A stretch of DNA of 64,000 nucleotides from Apophysomyces variabilis. Its lineage: Eukaryota; Mucoromycota; Mucoromycetes; Mucorales; Mucoraceae. The stretch lies in the NCBI GenBank assembly GCA_002749535.1, contig MZZL01000033.1, positions 206,539 through 270,538 of the forward strand, written 5' to 3'. The notes beneath the pieces were generated by a model. It was not told the origin of the DNA. It did not search any database and saw only the letters and a list, made by a program, of their open reading frames with translations. This document shows positions 12,490-22,654 of the stretch, one piece after another (position 1 is the stretch's first letter; each line of letters starts with the position of its first letter). A program made the translations under genes and the position numbers.

Positions 12490-13290
12490 TAAGTAGATAG
12501 CGACGTTGGCCATAGGCCATGCTATTACATCATCTATGGCCCACCTTTAACTAAAATTAAACTGGAACAAAAGCAGCACAAATGACAACAGAGAACTATG
12601 TTTATTTGCTGTCACGATGCTATCAATCTTCTTTTATTTCTCTTAAGAGATTGTAGCTAAAATATGAAGGTATATAATGAAAGCAATAGACTACACACAC
12701 AGAAAATAAAAAAGAAAAAGCTCGTTCTACACATCAAAGATGAATTACACGAAGAATTTCAATGTCTCACTTCCCTTTTTACTTGCAAAAACCTTCTATT
12801 GGTTCGTTTCTCTATTTACTGAGTGTATATATTAAAGTGAATATAGATAAACTATAGAAGTTTCGTTTATGGGCACTTTTCGTAGTGCTAAGAAGCTAGA
12901 TATGTACTTATTGTATAAACTACAGTATTATGGAGATTTACAATAACCCCTTTTAATATTTGCATAAGGAAAAACATCAATTACGCCGTCGAATATAATG
13001 ATTGCTTTATCAGTGATCATCTTCAGTATTTGACATGCCGACTGCAGACTGATTCATTGTCTTGAACTATACTGTACTGTTACGCAATCCAAAGAGAAGC
13101 ACTCACAATGAAATGATTTGTTTAAATACGTCGTATTTCAGCAGTTGATTCTTATTCTTCACACTTCACTGTCTACGCACTCTCAAATATTTATTTCCTT
13201 CCCCTTTTTATTGTACTATTTTTTATTATATGGAAAAGTAAAAGACAGAAAACAAGCACTGCATACTAACATTAAAAGCATGGTAGCTGC
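12490..13290. other. AT-rich stretch inside the element
   Basis: No supported coding sequence. It is AT-rich and full of stop codons in all frames, apart from a 68-codon frame at 13118-13324 with no recognisable content. It could be a long leader intron or decayed DNA. Confidence 0.35.
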
Positions 13291-13295
13291 CAGAT

Positions 13296-13930
13296 TTGAA
13301 CTTCGTAGGAAACCCAGGTCTTAGTATGGGCGATGTCATCAGTCGTAGCCCCACTACAAACTATGAACAGTACATGCAAGCAGTGATTGCTGGGGCTAGA
13401 GGGCGACCGATATCAAAAGAGAACCGAAGCAAGGCGCTACAATGGCTGCAAGCAAGGGGTATAAAAACCGTGTCTAAGCTTTTCAACACCTCTCCGTTAA
13501 AAGCTGCGTTGTCTGTAGCTGTAGTGCGCTGCTTAGGTGACAAGCAGCATGCTGTATCCCTACGATTATGTTATAACCAAACCATTCCCGCAAATGGCCT
13601 TCTACGCCTGATTACTATTGCCAAAATGTACAACATTCGGGTGTACCTGTTCTCCACGCAGAGCAAACCTAAAGTGATTGGAAACAATCAATCAGTCTAT
13701 AACATGTAGCTTCTTCATGAAGTGGACTCTCATACGAGAACCAGTCGTTGAGTTTCTTTATATATCGCAAGGTTTACCTCTCCGAACTTACCGGGTCCTG
13801 AAACCACAATCGAAAAATCACCTTTTGTATCACCTGCTGCGACCAAGAAAAATGTCGTGGGAGAGCGAAGGAAGAAAAAGCGGCGTGCACCACTTGGTGT
13901 GACAGAAGAAGTGATTAAGGATGAGTTACG
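13296..13930 (+). pseudogene. Degenerate element ORF, possibly OTU-like
   Basis: A 137-codon frame, 13296-13709, includes SPTTNYEQYMQAVIAGARG, SVAVVRCLGDKQHAVSLRL and LLRLITIAKMYNIRVYLFS. The last two blocks resemble the helix plus L..IA..Y.I.V layout of OTU-type cysteine proteases, which are common transposon cargo, but the usual catalytic D-G-x-C is not visible, so this is a weak call. A second piece in another frame (about 13770-13938) is rich in Lys and Arg (ERRKKRRAPLGVTEEVIKD) and ends at a GTAAG donor. The frame changes suggest decay. It could instead be the N-terminal part of the downstream Fanzor protein. Confidence 0.3.
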
Positions 13931-13989
13931 AAAAGAAATGTAAGCATGATCATCATTTTTGCTTGAACATAATCCAAATACATAATATC

Positions 13990-16900
13990 ACAGCAATAAA
14001 AAGATACATTTGTAATTCTCCAGAATTACAAGAAACAAAAGTCCAACTCGAGCTGCTTTAGAAAAATTCGAGGAAATTCATGAACCGAAACAAGACACCA
14101 AAAGATTTGATAACTAGCAGCGGAAGCTCGGATCATATTTTCAAAACCTTGAAAGAGAAATACGGTACAAAGGCTTCTCCATCTGCTCTTGAACAACATT
14201 TCAAAGGCCCGGATAAACCAGTGTTGCTCTGGAACGATATGGCAAAATTGTTTTATTGCAATCAGTTGAAAAAGATCACTGATCACAAAGTACAAGCTGC
14301 ATCAATCAAGGATTCCAAGAGAAAAGCAAGAGATATACACGGTGATGATAGTGAAGTGATAACAGAAGTGGTGACAAGCAAAGTGAAGACGAGGAGCAAA
14401 GTGATGACGAAGACGATAATTATCAAGAGTACATTCGTGTGGCTACCACAACTTTGCGAAAACTTGTTCGCCCAGAATTCGATCTTGATACTGTAAGATC
14501 CCGCTTGCTGATGACACAGGAATCAAATTCGAGAGTGACAAGCAATATGGAAATCGTTTTGTCTGATTTTACGGATATGGTTTGTCGTTTGACATTATAC
14601 TACCGGCAAGTTAAACATCTCCTCGTTAGGTACTTCGCGGCGACGTGTACCAATTCATTGGGTATGACAATTACAGTACTGAAATCAGCCTATCAGACGT
14701 TTTCCCTGCTGATTATGACTTTGGCGATCATAAAACTAAACATAGTATAGTCTCTCTGCCTTTTATTAATGCAGACGCCGCTGTCCATTCAAACATATTC
14801 ACTTTTGCTCAGTTCCAAAACATGTTCTACAGCACGGTTGGCGGTATATATACAGAGCAGATGTACGTTTTACATTTTATAGTATTCTTGCTAAAATACT
14901 TTTTTTGGGCTGCAGACCTAAACCATGGTTTAGCATAAATGGTGTGCTATCCTCCCTGGTCGACCCCAACGATGATGCTATAGCGTCACAGTTTCAAGCC
15001 GATTCTTTAAGGCGTTGTATACTGCGGCGAACAATCTCTACAGTGGTTCTTTATATCCAAGATCTCTTACCAATGTCATCCGTCTGTTGCTCCGTGTAAA
15101 CCTAGCGCCACGCCGCATGTCCAAATACATGCAGCTTGTGAAGAAAAAAGCCAAAGAAAAGAAGGATCGCCAAGAACAGCGACTTCGATTTAAGATCTAA
15201 TGTACAAAGACGGCGCAATCGATCGTACTGGACCAAGGAGCTGAAGAAAGCATACATAAATGGTCGTCCCGATAATGTGGTCAAAGCTATTCAGCGCAAG
15301 ATTGCTGATATTTACCTCGAAGAGATCGAACAGAGACCCAGAAGAAATCGAATGAAGAGGAAGTTAAAAGTTAAAAAGCTGACGATGAGTACGAAGATTT
15401 TAGGCTTAATCAAGCAGAGGATGACCTCGTCAATGATTCTGAAGATGACGGAGATACGGCAGCTACTACTAGTAGGCAAGCTGCAATACCCAGTAAGGAA
15501 ACCAGTGCTCGTACTATTCGTACACTTGTTGTAATTGTTCGTATGCTGGTCGAATCCCCTGTGATCAAACATACTATAAGTGCAGAAGACGTCGCGGATG
15601 CTGTTCATACGGGTACTATATTGACGATAGCCGAGCAACAAGTGGCGGCCAAAAGTTGCCAACTTTCTGAAACCATACGTGCCTCGCAGAAATGAACCCG
15701 ATGAACCTCCAGTAAAGCATATACTTACCGTATTGCCTATTGCGGCATTATCGAACGTAGCTAGTACTATCTTGGGCATGCAGGACCACGTCAACAAGCT
15801 GACGATCGAAACAAGCAACAAATGGGCTTCGCCAGTGAAAGCAGACGGCATGTACAAAATCATGATTGATGCATTTGATATACCTACAAACAGACAAGGG
15901 GAATTCATCACTAGTGGGCTCCAAGCGAGGACTGAAAAAGAAACCGTCTTTAAAGCATTTTTCCAGACGGACAAAATACACTGCATGATGAATCGGCGTC
16001 ATTTATTTTTCTGTTGGAGACCTGTTTTTGTGAACGAGTGGACTGTACGAGTCGTAGGGACTATCAACCGAAACAAACCCCATCAAGTAAATGAATGATA
16101 CGAGTCGAAGGCATTGTTAACCGTTAGAAACAATTTTAGGTATCTGCACTTCAAGAACGTCGAAATAATCAAAGATTCGTGGAATCCGAGATAAAACTCA
16201 CTCTCAGCAAAGCTCAGTTGCAGGAGAGAATTGATCGCACACAAGCAAGCATACTCAGTTTGGAGCAACAATTGCAGCCAATACAAAAAGAAATAGGTGC
16301 CTTGGAAAAAAAGCAGATGAATCACAGCACATCAGCTCATGGCCGTACAAATAGCATGGCATACCGAAAACTGAACCAAACCCGGCAACAAATCCGATCT
16401 AAACAAAATACTGCCATTGTTCTACAAGAAAAGCTCAAGCAAGCTCGACGGGATCGTTACGTCCTTAACAAAGCGATGAGAGAAGTAAGCAAAAAAGGGA
16501 AGGGCAAAGAGAAAAGCAGCGCTTCGACAAGTCGCTCCCGAAAACGAAAGCGTAAAAGGCAAAAGCGCAGTAGCCAAGCAGCGTCATCCGCCAAAGCAAA
16601 GATCACTGAAGGGTATATGCCACTGGTATGTACACTTTAATCTGAAGAGATTATGAAAGATTGATAACTATTTTAGATGCTATCTGTCGTGAAGCCACTT
16701 TTTTGAGAAGAATTTGATCCTTGTTTGCGGCGTGGATCCCGGTATCCGGACCACTGGTGTGTCAACATGTACGACATCTGCATGGATGATACAGCGGATA
16801 CGGGACTTTACCAGTAACACAACGACAGAGCTACGGCACGATATTTACAATATCTGGAGTCTCCGAGCATCAGCTGTCAACCATTACTCGCGCTCGAACA

Positions 16901-17518
16901 GACATCGTCTGCCCAGAGAACGAGCCAAAATTGCTGAGAAAGAGGGGACCGAAGCTGAGAACAGGAGAATTGAACGTGAAAAGCGTACTAGAGAGGTGTT
17001 TACCCAGAAAGCATTCCTCAAGTATGCTGATGTCGAACGTATGCACTTCCCCCAAGACATGATTTCAGAAAAAGCTGTTCATTTTTACGGCCATTGGCAG
17101 CCCACCAATTATTACATTCGAGGACATACTCGCAGGGAACTCAAACGGTTACGTGGAGTACAACGACGAAAAGGCTTGGTAGTTATTGTGAACGAGTTCA
17201 ACACTAGCAAGACCTGCCACTGATGTCTCAAGCCTCTACAGTTACAAAAAGACCGAGGGAAGAACGGCAAGATCAGAAAATGTAATGGAGCTGTTTGCTG
17301 CGTGAACCCCAGCTGTGTTAGCGTTGTCGACGGCGTGTAGCACGATGAACCGGGATGCGAACGCGTCGAAGAACATTGCACTCAAAGGCGTATCCATGAT
17401 TATCTCAACTGATGGAAATCCAATCTCGGTGTTCAGCTCTCAATACTCAAGCAATTACAAGCTTGCACAACATTTTGCTAGTCAACCAACCCCGGTTCGA
17501 CTTCTGCATGGTCCGTGA
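13990..17518 (+). pseudogene. Fanzor (eukaryotic TnpB-like RNA-guided nuclease), degenerate
   Basis: The C-terminal nuclease part is clear. The RuvC-I motif GVDPGIRTTGVST starts near 16726. A long Arg/Lys/Glu helix with TREVFTQKAFLKYADVE follows. The RuvC-II and zinc-ribbon region reads VVIVNEFNTSKTCH near 17175-17220 with CCVNPSC further on, and the RuvC-III motif MNRDANASKNIAL lies near 17338-17384. This order is the TnpB/Fanzor signature. Upstream fragments on the same strand (FKTLKEKYGTKASPSALEQH, YPRSLTNVIRLLLRVNLAPR, and a Lys/Arg-rich coiled coil at 16179-16640) fit the long N-terminal half of fungal Fanzors. Lesions: TGA at 17221-17223 inside the zinc ribbon, a frame change between CCVNPSC and RuvC-III, and several frame changes between 14030 and 15700. 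The copy is probably inactive, although unrecognised introns could explain some of the breaks. Confidence 0.75.
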
Positions 17519-18549
17519 AGGGCAATTACCTAGTAAGTACAAGCACTGCTCTAGATCGGTGACGGATTTTTTTGTAGATACTCCGCTGGTATTTGCATCC
17601 AGGCCAATTCTGGCTACGGAGAGCTACTGTATGTCCACCGCAAAGCTTACAGCAAAAGATATTTCCCGAGGTAGATGGTTTGCTTGAAAAGATTCAGGCA
17701 GGCGAAGATTACGAAAATTCGATTTGCGCCCAAGCTTTCCTTCAGCTTCTCAGACATATGAGGAGGGTTTTACTGCAAGATGCTGTTATGTTCCGTTTGG
17801 AGCACGGTGATAATCCTTTTTTTAATCATGCTATCTTCCAAGATCCCGAATTTCTTACGTTCGAAAAAGAATTACTTTCAATGTGTCAAATTGCTCAAGT
17901 ACCAGTTGAGATGCAACTTCAACAGGCAATGCCGTTGATAAGTCGGCAGTTGCAGAACATCAATGCCAAAATGGATGCCAACCAGGCTATACTGCAAAAT
18001 ATGCTAACAACGCGACGAGTGCCCCAACCCGTGGTAGCCATGGATGTCGTGGAAGGCATCAACGATTTGCGTCGTGACATGCAATTACTACGTCAAGCGT
18101 GCTCGGTGTTTGTTTCTGGCGATAGCCACCAGCAACTTGGCCCTGCTGCTGTTGGCCCTGCTCCTGTTGTTGCTCAGCAGACAAAAGGAGTGTTTAATCC
18201 TGAACTTGTGCGCTACACCTTAAGCAGGGATATCACGTCAGTCGTGGACCTATGGAGAGAATGGTCGGTGGGCCTGCGCCCAGATAAACCATCCGTCGAA
18301 GAGCTTAATCAGAGATACGGAAGTTCGTGGCGCAATGACGTAAATGGTAAATGATGATAAATATCACAGATGTAATAAAGACATTTCGTAATAACACATC
18401 CCGCTTCTTGCAGAACGGCAGTTCTATTCAAGGCGACTAACTATAATCAAGGCCTTGTATAACATGTCCGAAATGAGCAAATGTTCGATGGAACAGACTG
18501 CCGCTGTCATGGAACAACAAAGAGCGGCAAAAAACTGGTCATTGAACAA
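17519..18549 (+). CDS. Crypton-type tail with GCR1_C DNA-binding domain (partial)
   Basis: After a donor at about 17532 and an acceptor near 17579, an open frame runs to 18346 and continues across a second intron into 18415-18549, where an assembly gap cuts it. The first block, HPGQFWLRRATVCPPQSLQ then FLQLLRHMRRVLLQDAVMF, resembles the region that follows the tyrosine-recombinase core in fungal Cryptons. The second, YTLSRDITSVVDLWREW, PSVEELNQRYGSSWR, then ERQFYSRRLTIIKAL, is the GCR1_C domain (activator-type DNA binding). A helical segment of about 100 residues lies between them. The recombinase core itself is not seen upstream; the Fanzor remnant occupies that place. It is thus truncated at the 5' side, or its N-terminal exons lie elsewhere. 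Confidence 0.7.
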
Positions 18550-18998
18550 NNNNNNNNNNNNNNNNNNNNNNNNNNNNNNNNNNNNNNNNNNNNNNNNNNN
18601 NNNNNNNNNNNNNNNNNNNNNNNNNNNNNNNNNNNNNNNNNNNNNNNNNNNNNNNNNNNNNNNNNNNNNNNNNNNNNNNNNNNNNNNNNNNNNNNNNNNN
18701 NNNNNNNNNNNNNNNNNNNNNNNNNNNNNNNNNNNNNNNNNNNNNNNNNNNNNNNNNNNNNNNNNNNNNNNNNNNNNNNNNNNNNNNNNNNNNNNNNNNN
18801 NNNNNNNNNNNNNNNNNNNNNNNNNNNNNNNNNNNNNNNNNNNNNNNNNNNNNNNNNNNNNNNNNNNNNNNNNNNNNNNNNNNNNNNNNNNNNNNNNNNN
18901 NNNNNNNNNNNNNNNNNNNNNNNNNNNNNNNNNNNNNNNNNNNNNNNNNNNNNNNNNNNNNNNNNNNNNNNNNNNNNNNNNNNNNNNNNNNNNNNNNN
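18550..18998. other. Assembly gap (449 N)
   Basis: A run of undetermined bases inside the element. It hides the C-terminus of the GCR1_C protein and any structured RNA or ORF next to the right end. Confidence 0.99.
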
Positions 18999-19259
18999 GT
19001 GTGGTCAATAGTTTCCAATTGTTATGTATCTTTGTACTTTAGCTACAAGTCTTCTCTTTAGGGAAAAAAAAATAAAGGAAGATTGACAGCATCGTTACAA
19101 CAAATAAACAAAGTTTTCTGTTGTCATTTGATGGTTCTTTTTTTGTTCCTGTTCGTTTTTAAAATTAAAGGTGAGCCCAATAGATGAAGCGTGTATTACG
19201 AACGCATGCAAGGTTAGCGTGTGTATTTTCCCGATATCGGTCCTTCAAAGAAACAAGGC
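18999..19259. other. Right-end inner region of the element
   Basis: Short AT-rich stretch between the gap and the right terminal repeat. No coding sequence can be supported. Confidence 0.35.
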
Positions 19260-19434
19260 AGTGCTTGGGCTCGCGTGTGACTCAGATTGTGAAATACCTG
19301 AGGTATCTGAGGGTCTACCAGTGCAAAAATTGAAATACCTCAAAACTCTGTGACTCAGCTCGGTGACAGAGCCAAAAATTAAAGCTGGCGGGATGTGACT
19401 CAGGTCACAATTTTGGTGACTCCGGCTGATGATA
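19260..19434 (-). repeat. Right terminal inverted repeat
   Basis: Its reverse complement matches 11977-12161 imperfectly; the outermost 18 bases are identical. The right edge is 80 bp upstream of the Sgf11 start codon, so the element sits in that gene's promoter region. Confidence 0.85.
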
Positions 19435-19513
19435 CTGTAAATGGCCGAGGAAAAAAAAAGCTTGGACCTTCATCAAGGTGCGTCTGAGCGTGTAACTTTT
19501 TGACCCTTCACCC

Positions 19514-20549
19514 ATGCAGAAACCCAAACCTCAGATAGATCATTCCATCGCATCCACACCTCATGATTACTTCATGGATAATCAGCGAGAAGCAAGCCTT
19601 GCGTAAGATCCCCTACTTTCCTCTTGTCTCTGACATAAGTTCCCAGTTATTTTAAAAAGCTTATGACCGAGCAGACGAAGACTCTCGACGATCTGCAGCT
19701 GACCCACAGTGTACTTCAAAAGAATGCGTCCAAACTGGAGAACCATACCAAGGCTGCCTTGGTAAGGGATTTATTTTCTTATTACCTGAATTTGGCGGTT
19801 GAAAAAGAGGAGCTGTAACAAAGAATGGGTTCATGATATGTAGGCATTCACTTTACTGGGCGACTTGATTGATGAATGTATCCAGGATGTGCTGTTTGAA
19901 GCACATCGCGACATCAAACTATCCGATACCGTCTGTCAGATATGTCAAACAAGGTTTATTCTTTGTTGATGCAAAGAAATCTGTTGGTAGTCTAACACAA
20001 TTATTTTGATTGTTCCTTAGATGTCGTTCCTATGGTAACGGACATCATCCGAACCAGTGACTTTTTTCTTAGATGTTGTTTATCCTATGAATCTTTCTTA
20101 GTAGCACGGCCTGGATTTGATATCTTTGGAAATAGCTACAACGTCGGCAACCTTCCATCCTACGAATGTGTCAACTGCCGCAAAACCATTGCAGCATCAC
20201 GGTATGCTCCTCACCTCGAGAAATGCCTCGGTTTGGCAGGCCGACAATCCAGTAGAGTAGCTACACGACGGCAAGTGATCCATACTAGATTAGATCTTTA
20301 ACAAAATCACAACTAAAACTGGTGCTGATTAGACTGGGTTCATCACCGATTCCGTCCAATTCATCCGATGATAACTTAGGAAGCATGAGTGATCAGGACA
20401 ATATCTATAGTAACGAGCGGAAGAAAAAAAAGTTAGTGGTATGTAGCCAACCCTCGTCCGGATGCATAAGTAATCCTTTTTATTAGTCCGCTGTTAATGG
20501 TGTATCTAGAGTTAAAAAGCTCAAGTCGTTAGCGTTAGGTAATGAATGA
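19514..20549 (+). CDS. SGF11: SAGA-associated factor Sgf11
   Basis: Small subunit of the SAGA deubiquitinase module, which holds the Ubp8-type enzyme and binds nucleosomes in the nucleus. Seven exons (19514-19602, 19647-19761, 19844-19953, 20021-20034, 20102-20270, 20333-20438, 20487-20549) give 221 residues. The conserved helix GDLIDECIQDVLFEAHR sits in exon 3. The zinc finger in exon 5 reads YECVNCRKTIAASRYAPHLE followed by KC, matching the CxxC...HxxxC Sgf11 finger and its ASRYAPHLEKC core. Exon 4 is only 14 nt. The intron after exon 5 is GC-AG (GCAAGT donor). The tail is Ser- and Lys-rich. An alternative donor in the last exon (GTAATG at 20538) would join in frame to 20935-21018 and further exons, so the true 3' end could lie further right. 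Confidence 0.88.
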
Positions 20550-21783
20550 ATTTATAGACGTGTTTTTTTCTCTCTGTTTTTTGTCTTTGTGTTTGCCTTC
20601 CCTTGGATCCAATCGAGTAAAGAGAAAAAGAAAAAGAAAACAACCAGAGAAGGAGAGAGCAGTAATATGTTTTGGTTCCTTTTTTCATATGCAGCAGGAC
20701 CGCTAGTGTAAGACTGTCCCTTTTTTCTGTGTTTGCTCTTATACTTCGTACTTGTGTTTGTGCGCCCAGCCCCAACTGGTATATCAGCGTTAGTTTAAAC
20801 CATGCATAGACTTGGTACTTCCTAAATCACCCTGCGATCCGCTTCTGCATGTAATAGAGCAAGCCTAAGCTTATCAGAATGACTTACCAATACCTATCAG
20901 AATTCCCATTTTTATACACTTGTTATCTTTTAGGTTATGATAACAGGCGAAGCATCTTGCGAAGTTTGAGGGACCATAATACAGATCAAGCTCTCGATGG
21001 CTTGCAACTTTGCGCAAGTGTAATTACCTAAGAGCGTTGGACCCATGAAGTTTAGTAGCTTATACTGTATTCTGACGGACAGCTTTTCAGCATCTTGGTA
21101 CGCGCACTAGATGCATTCATCGGATCGAAAAGGAAACCAACTGATGAATCGCATCATCGTAACTCTGATATTGAGGTTTGCTAATAAGGTTCTTCGTGCT
21201 TGTGTTTTATCATGTGTATAAATAACCTATTCTAATACTTGCCTGAATGTTTTGCTTACGGTGTTTAAGCTCTTCCCCACTTTTTCTAGCCCCTTCCGAT
21301 CACGGAGCCAGCTAATCGAATCGGATATGCTGAGCGTATCTTGGTCTGTCACGTTGAATTGTCACTTTATAACAGATTGATGATGACTTAGATGCACGTG
21401 CTTATTAGGGATCAACGTCGATCTCCAAGTGAATCGAAGAAGCTTCTTTGAAGGGAACGATCGACTTCTCCATGATCGTTAGGCTATGTAACCAGAGCTA
21501 CTGACATTCTGTTTAAGTTTCGACGAATTTGTTATTTTGATTGTGTCTTTGAGATAGATGCAATCACATGTCTATAGCGTCTAAAAATATTGGCTCTTAT
21601 CCATGTACCACTGCGGAAACCTCCGCCACACAGGGCCCTCTTTTCCAGACTTGCTTTCTTCATATGATTTTATTGAATTTTATCAGATGATGAAAAGAGA
21701 AAGAAAGATGCAATGGGAAAGGAAAAGGTTACGGAATATTATACTTGATACATAGAATGGGTATTTTTTTGGTTTAGTGTGGT
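20550..21783 (+). other. Sgf11-Opi1 spacer with possible extra exons
   Basis: Mostly non-coding. At 20935-21018, after a TTTTAG acceptor, there is a frame reading GYDNRRSILRSLRDHNTDQA. After further acceptors come AFIGSKRKPTDESHHRNSDIE (about 21110-21175) and PLPITEPANRIGYAE (about 21291-21335). These look coding and could be alternative 3' exons of Sgf11 or a separate small gene. A stretch at 20620-20640 is a GAAAAA-type simple repeat. Confidence 0.3.
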
Positions 21784-22654
21784 TTATATGGAATGTTGTT
21801 CTGGTGAATCAAGCGTGCGTATGGGCGGTAATCGCACGTTATCCGTTTGCATGAGGTCGTCTCGTTCGTTTGACTCTTGATTGGTGTTGGTGTTGATATT
21901 CGTTCCTCGGCTCAAACGTAGCCGGTCAATCCATAACTCGGCTCGGTCGATGCTATCCGAGAAGACGGTAGAAATCGACTGTAAAGTATCTACGGATTCT
22001 TGACCGAATGTCAATAGACGAATGGCAGTTTCCTCTTGTCTTTTGGTGCCTGCTTCTCCTTTTGGTCCAAGTATAGGTGATGCTGCAGGAGAGGTGGTTG
22101 TTGATCGGATATCATTAAGTGAGGCCTATAGAAAAGAAAAGCTTATCAGTGGAAAAGGAGGATTGATTTGCGTGATAACGAACCCATCGACCTGGTAAAT
22201 TCAAGATGAAGCCTCGTACAGCCACTTTACCATGGTGGGGTAGCGAGGATCCAGCATAGCGACTGATAACATCGACGACCTTTCGTAAAGTATCTACGAT
22301 TTCTTTCTTGATTGCTGATAGTACAGAGGAATTGGGTGCTGGGGTGGTAAGGGCTGTTGATTGGGAGGTTGCCAGCGAGACAAGAAAGTTCCGTAAGATG
22401 GCCATTTGTTGTGTGATATGTTGCGCAGCGTATTGTAACCAGGTTAAACAATACTTTAAACACTTCATGGATTCTTCGCTAACGACGGCTGCTGTTGTGC
22501 CTGCTGCTGAACTTGCACCTACGACAAGTTGTTGCCATTTACTACTTGTTGGACCATGGAGAGGTTTTTTGTTGGCATGATAAGGTGCTGGACGAACAGG
22601 TGAGGTTGAACGTGGTTGTCTATGCTTGATATTCGAATGCTGTTCTGGAGACAT
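21784..22654 (-). CDS. OPI1: Opi1-family transcriptional regulator
   Basis: Homologue of Opi1, the yeast repressor that responds to phosphatidic acid and controls phospholipid synthesis genes. Two exons (22654-22184 and 22125-21784, 58-nt intron) encode 270 residues. The Opi1 core reads VDTLRKVVDVISRYAGSSLP, then VRGFILNLPGRW at the end of exon 1; exon 2 continues with LLTFGQESVDTLQSISTVF and a helical ending. The N-terminus is Ser/Pro-rich. I chose the ATG of MSPEQHS at 22654; an in-frame ATG at 22696 would add 14 hydrophobic residues, which is unlikely. The family's FFAT motif for ER anchoring is not evident. The gene is convergent with Sgf11. Confidence 0.88.

Larger units (their letters stand above)
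11977..19434. mobile_element. Composite transposon with long imperfect TIRs, Fanzor and GCR1_C cargo
   Basis: The outer ends match as inverted repeats. The left end reads TATCATCAGCCGGAGTCA at 11977, and the reverse complement of the right end at 19434 gives the same 18 bases. Similarity continues inward for about 175-185 bp with mismatches and small indels, including the shared blocks TTTTTGGCTCTGTCACC and TTTCAATTTTTGCA. A TA dinucleotide sits at both edges (11977-11978 and 19433-19434), consistent with a TA target-site duplication, but it may simply be part of the repeat. Inside are an OTU-like ORF (uncertain), a degenerate Fanzor, a Crypton-type tail and an assembly gap. The host gene Sgf11 starts 80 bp beyond the right edge. 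No transposase matching these ends was recognised, so the mobilising enzyme is unknown. Confidence 0.8.

Noticed and set aside
18424..19042. Open frames of 159-195 codons on both strands across the N run
   Set aside because: They consist almost entirely of undetermined bases; only the first few codons of the plus-strand GCR1_C exon are real.
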